Shown piece after piece: positions 61,889 to 64,000 of a stretch of 64,000 bases of DNA. The translations under genes and the position numbers were made by a program. Each line of letters starts with the position of its first letter. The first letter of the stretch is position 1. Location of the stretch: positions 141,435,052 to 141,499,051 of the forward strand of contig CM041083.1 of the NCBI GenBank assembly GCA_023079485.1, given 5' to 3'. This DNA is from Archilochus colubris. Lineage: Eukaryota > Chordata > Aves > Apodiformes > Trochilidae. A model generated the notes under the pieces. It searched no databases, was not told the origin of the DNA, and worked only from the letters and a program-made list of their open reading frames with translations.

Positions 61889-64000
61889 GGTGAACCCTGT
61901 GAGCCAGCGTCCCGGTAGTGTATTGACATTTCAGCAAGGGCTGTTTGGCCAAAGAGCTCAGCTTCAAATGCTGGGAGCCAGAGGAGGGGCTGGCGAGTCA
62001 TAGAAACAGAAAAAGATCCATGACACCACGGCAAGCAAAGCAGCAGGGCACATGCAAATCCTGCATTGAGCCCTTTTCCCTCAAGCAGGGAGCTTGGTTT
62101 TGAAGTGTGCTCTCCTACCTTGGCTTCTCATCACACAGACTGCTAACCCAGCCCTTATTTACCACCTAAGATGCCTTTTTGATGAGAAATGGAAACACTG
62201 GGACCCTGTATCCATATGTCTGGCATTAGCTTGGCTGTATAGCCCTACATGCAGAGAGCAGCAGTTTGGTCATTATCTTGCATTGGCAGTCAAGGGGTGG
62301 TCTCAGTGCTTTGGAGTATGGTTGAATTGCTGACATCTGCCTTTTCCTACTGCTCTGTCATCAGCTGAAACTCTGCACTTGTGGCCAGATTTGCTTGGAG
62401 ACACTAATTAACCAGCACAAAACCCCCTGCGCTGTTTGTCTTCGCCTTTATTGCAAGATCCATGTGTCCTGCACAAGTTGTACCAGCTGGGAGAGATGCT
62501 GAGCTGATCCACCTTCTATTTCATTAGTAACAACAGGGGGCTGAGGGGCTGATCTGCAGGCACTGTTTTATCTGGAAAGCAAGCAGTCCTCTGATTTAAT
62601 GGAAATCAATGAACAGCATCAGACTAGAGACCTGCCAACATTCTTGGGGAAACATTTACTTAAGATAGCAGAGAGGTAAAGAGCATGTTTGCCTATGGGA
62701 AGTGATGTGCTGCCTGAGGGCTAGAGTATTTTTCAGGTTGTTCTCCCCATCCTGAATAGAAAAAAAGAGGGGGGGTATGGGGGGGTGTGGGAGCTCTGCA
62801 TCTGAACACCACAGCAGAAAAAAGCAGAAGCTGTTTTTGAACTTTGCTGCCAAACCTCATTGTAGTTCCCTGCAGAAGCTGTGATCCTTAGGGGAGCTGG
62901 GCTCCTGGCCATTCTTCACATGCAGCCCTGTTGTTTGGTGGTGGAGCACACAGCTGGATATCCTGCTTGGAAATAGCTTTCCCAAGGGTGGGCATCCAGG
63001 CACTCCTCTGGATCACAGCCTGGATAAATCCCAGCAGCCCTGTTCCTGAGACGGTCAGGGACAGGTGAAAAGTCGTGTCCCAGGACAGAGGAAGGAGGCC
63101 AATTACTGGAATACAAAAGGACCTACAGCAGCCCCATGCTGTCCCCATCTCTGCTTTTTTTTTTGAGGGGGAACCTGCTCCACATCTCATAGCCTTCCAA
63201 CACGATCCTCATTCCTTGTTTGCTTGCCTACAGCACTGATGTGAAAATAGCAAGGGCATGTTCTTCTTAGCAAGACCAAAGCTAAACTTGTTAAAACTGC
63301 TGGAAACTTCCTCTTTTTCTCATCTTCTTGAAGAAAGATCTATCCCTGTCTGCTTGAGTAAGTCAGACAGGTCAGAGCAGGAGGCTGTGCCTCCCTCACC
63401 AGAGGCCAGCCTGGCCCCAGACACCTATCACCCCACCAGACACATTTCCTTAGGCTGGGTGGGTATTTCCCTGCCAGGGAGGGTTGGGTGGCCACTACCT
63501 CACAGCAGCACCACAGAACCTCTGCACCACAGCTCCCCTTTGCTTTTTCATCTTCTCCCTTCGTAGTGTGCAGACCCTGTACATGCTTTAGGACTGACAC
63601 AGTATTTGCTTTCTCTCTTCCTCTCCTGCCATCCCTCAGGCATGAAAGATTTCGCTTTTATTGTTTGGGAATACAGCCAAACACTCACTATTTTTAGAGC
63701 CCAGGGAGAAGCCCAAGTGCTGGGAACAACAGTCAGTTCATATGGGGACAGTCTTCCAAGAAAAAAATCATGTGATTAGGTTTCATCAGAGAAGATAGGG
63801 ATGACCATGCCCACGAGGAGGGTCACTGAGGATTCAGCAGTCTTATGGCTCTGTTCATGAACTTCATATTCACAGGGCTCGTCTCAAAGCTGCTGCCCTC
63901 TAACAACAGCCAGAAGTACATTTTTGGTTAAAGAACTTTTTAAAGAAGAGCTCCCCTTCCTCACCATCTCACACCCCAGTGAGGGTACCAAATATCAGTT
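61889..64000. other. F7 5' flank and upstream intergenic sequence
   Basis: The palindrome TTTGGCCAAA at 61944-61953 lies about 56 bp upstream of the F7 ATG. Its CTTTGGCC half loosely recalls the HNF4 element at a similar distance in human F7; this is weak. The rest, to the window end, has only short unrelated open frames. MCF2L, the usual next neighbour, is not seen. Confidence 0.4.

Overview
This is vertebrate genomic DNA, almost certainly from a bird. The genes are multi-exon with GT-AG introns, the window is full of CR1-type LINE 3' ends in both orientations, and it carries the conserved PCID2-PROZ-F10-F7 block known from amniotes. The first gene (46-5251, + strand) is the 3' half of PCID2. 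Everything after it that codes lies on the minus strand and belongs to the vitamin K-dependent clotting family.

Layout from left to right: PCID2 3' exons and tail (46 to about 5575, +); PROZ, protein Z, 8 coding exons (6873-17042, -); a 9.4-kb intergenic stretch with CR1 copies, an LTR-like repeat and a solo LTR with exact target-site duplication (25664-26376); a diverged factor X-like gene, called F10L here (26456-33860, -); a 4.2-kb spacer; authentic F10, 8 coding exons (38067-50095, -), starting in a CpG island; and F7, 8 coding exons (52942-61888, -). From 61889 to 64000 I see no coding exon. Reconstructed lengths are PROZ 404 aa, F10L 366 aa, F10 474 aa and F7 425 aa. All exon phases agree.

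How the genes work together: factor VIIa with tissue factor activates factor X to Xa, which makes thrombin; protein Z is the non-enzymatic cofactor of the inhibitor ZPI, which shuts down Xa. F7 and F10 here keep the His-Asp-Ser triad and the Arg-Ile-Val-Gly-Gly activation site. PROZ has lost all three triad residues.

The most interesting object is F10L. It has an open frame across six exons with canonical splice sites, but it has His57 to Ser, Ser195 to Gly, no activation cleavage site, a shrunken 51-bp EGF1 exon and no recognisable Gla or helical-stack exon. It keeps every remaining catalytic-domain disulfide, EGF2 and the signal peptide. Its promoter and signal exon resemble those of PROZ, while exons 5-8 resemble F10. 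That fits a PROZ/F10 fusion made by unequal crossing-over, giving a secreted, Gla-less pseudoprotease. Its only nearby poly(A) signal lies inside the antisense solo LTR. Whether it is expressed and constrained cannot be decided from this window.
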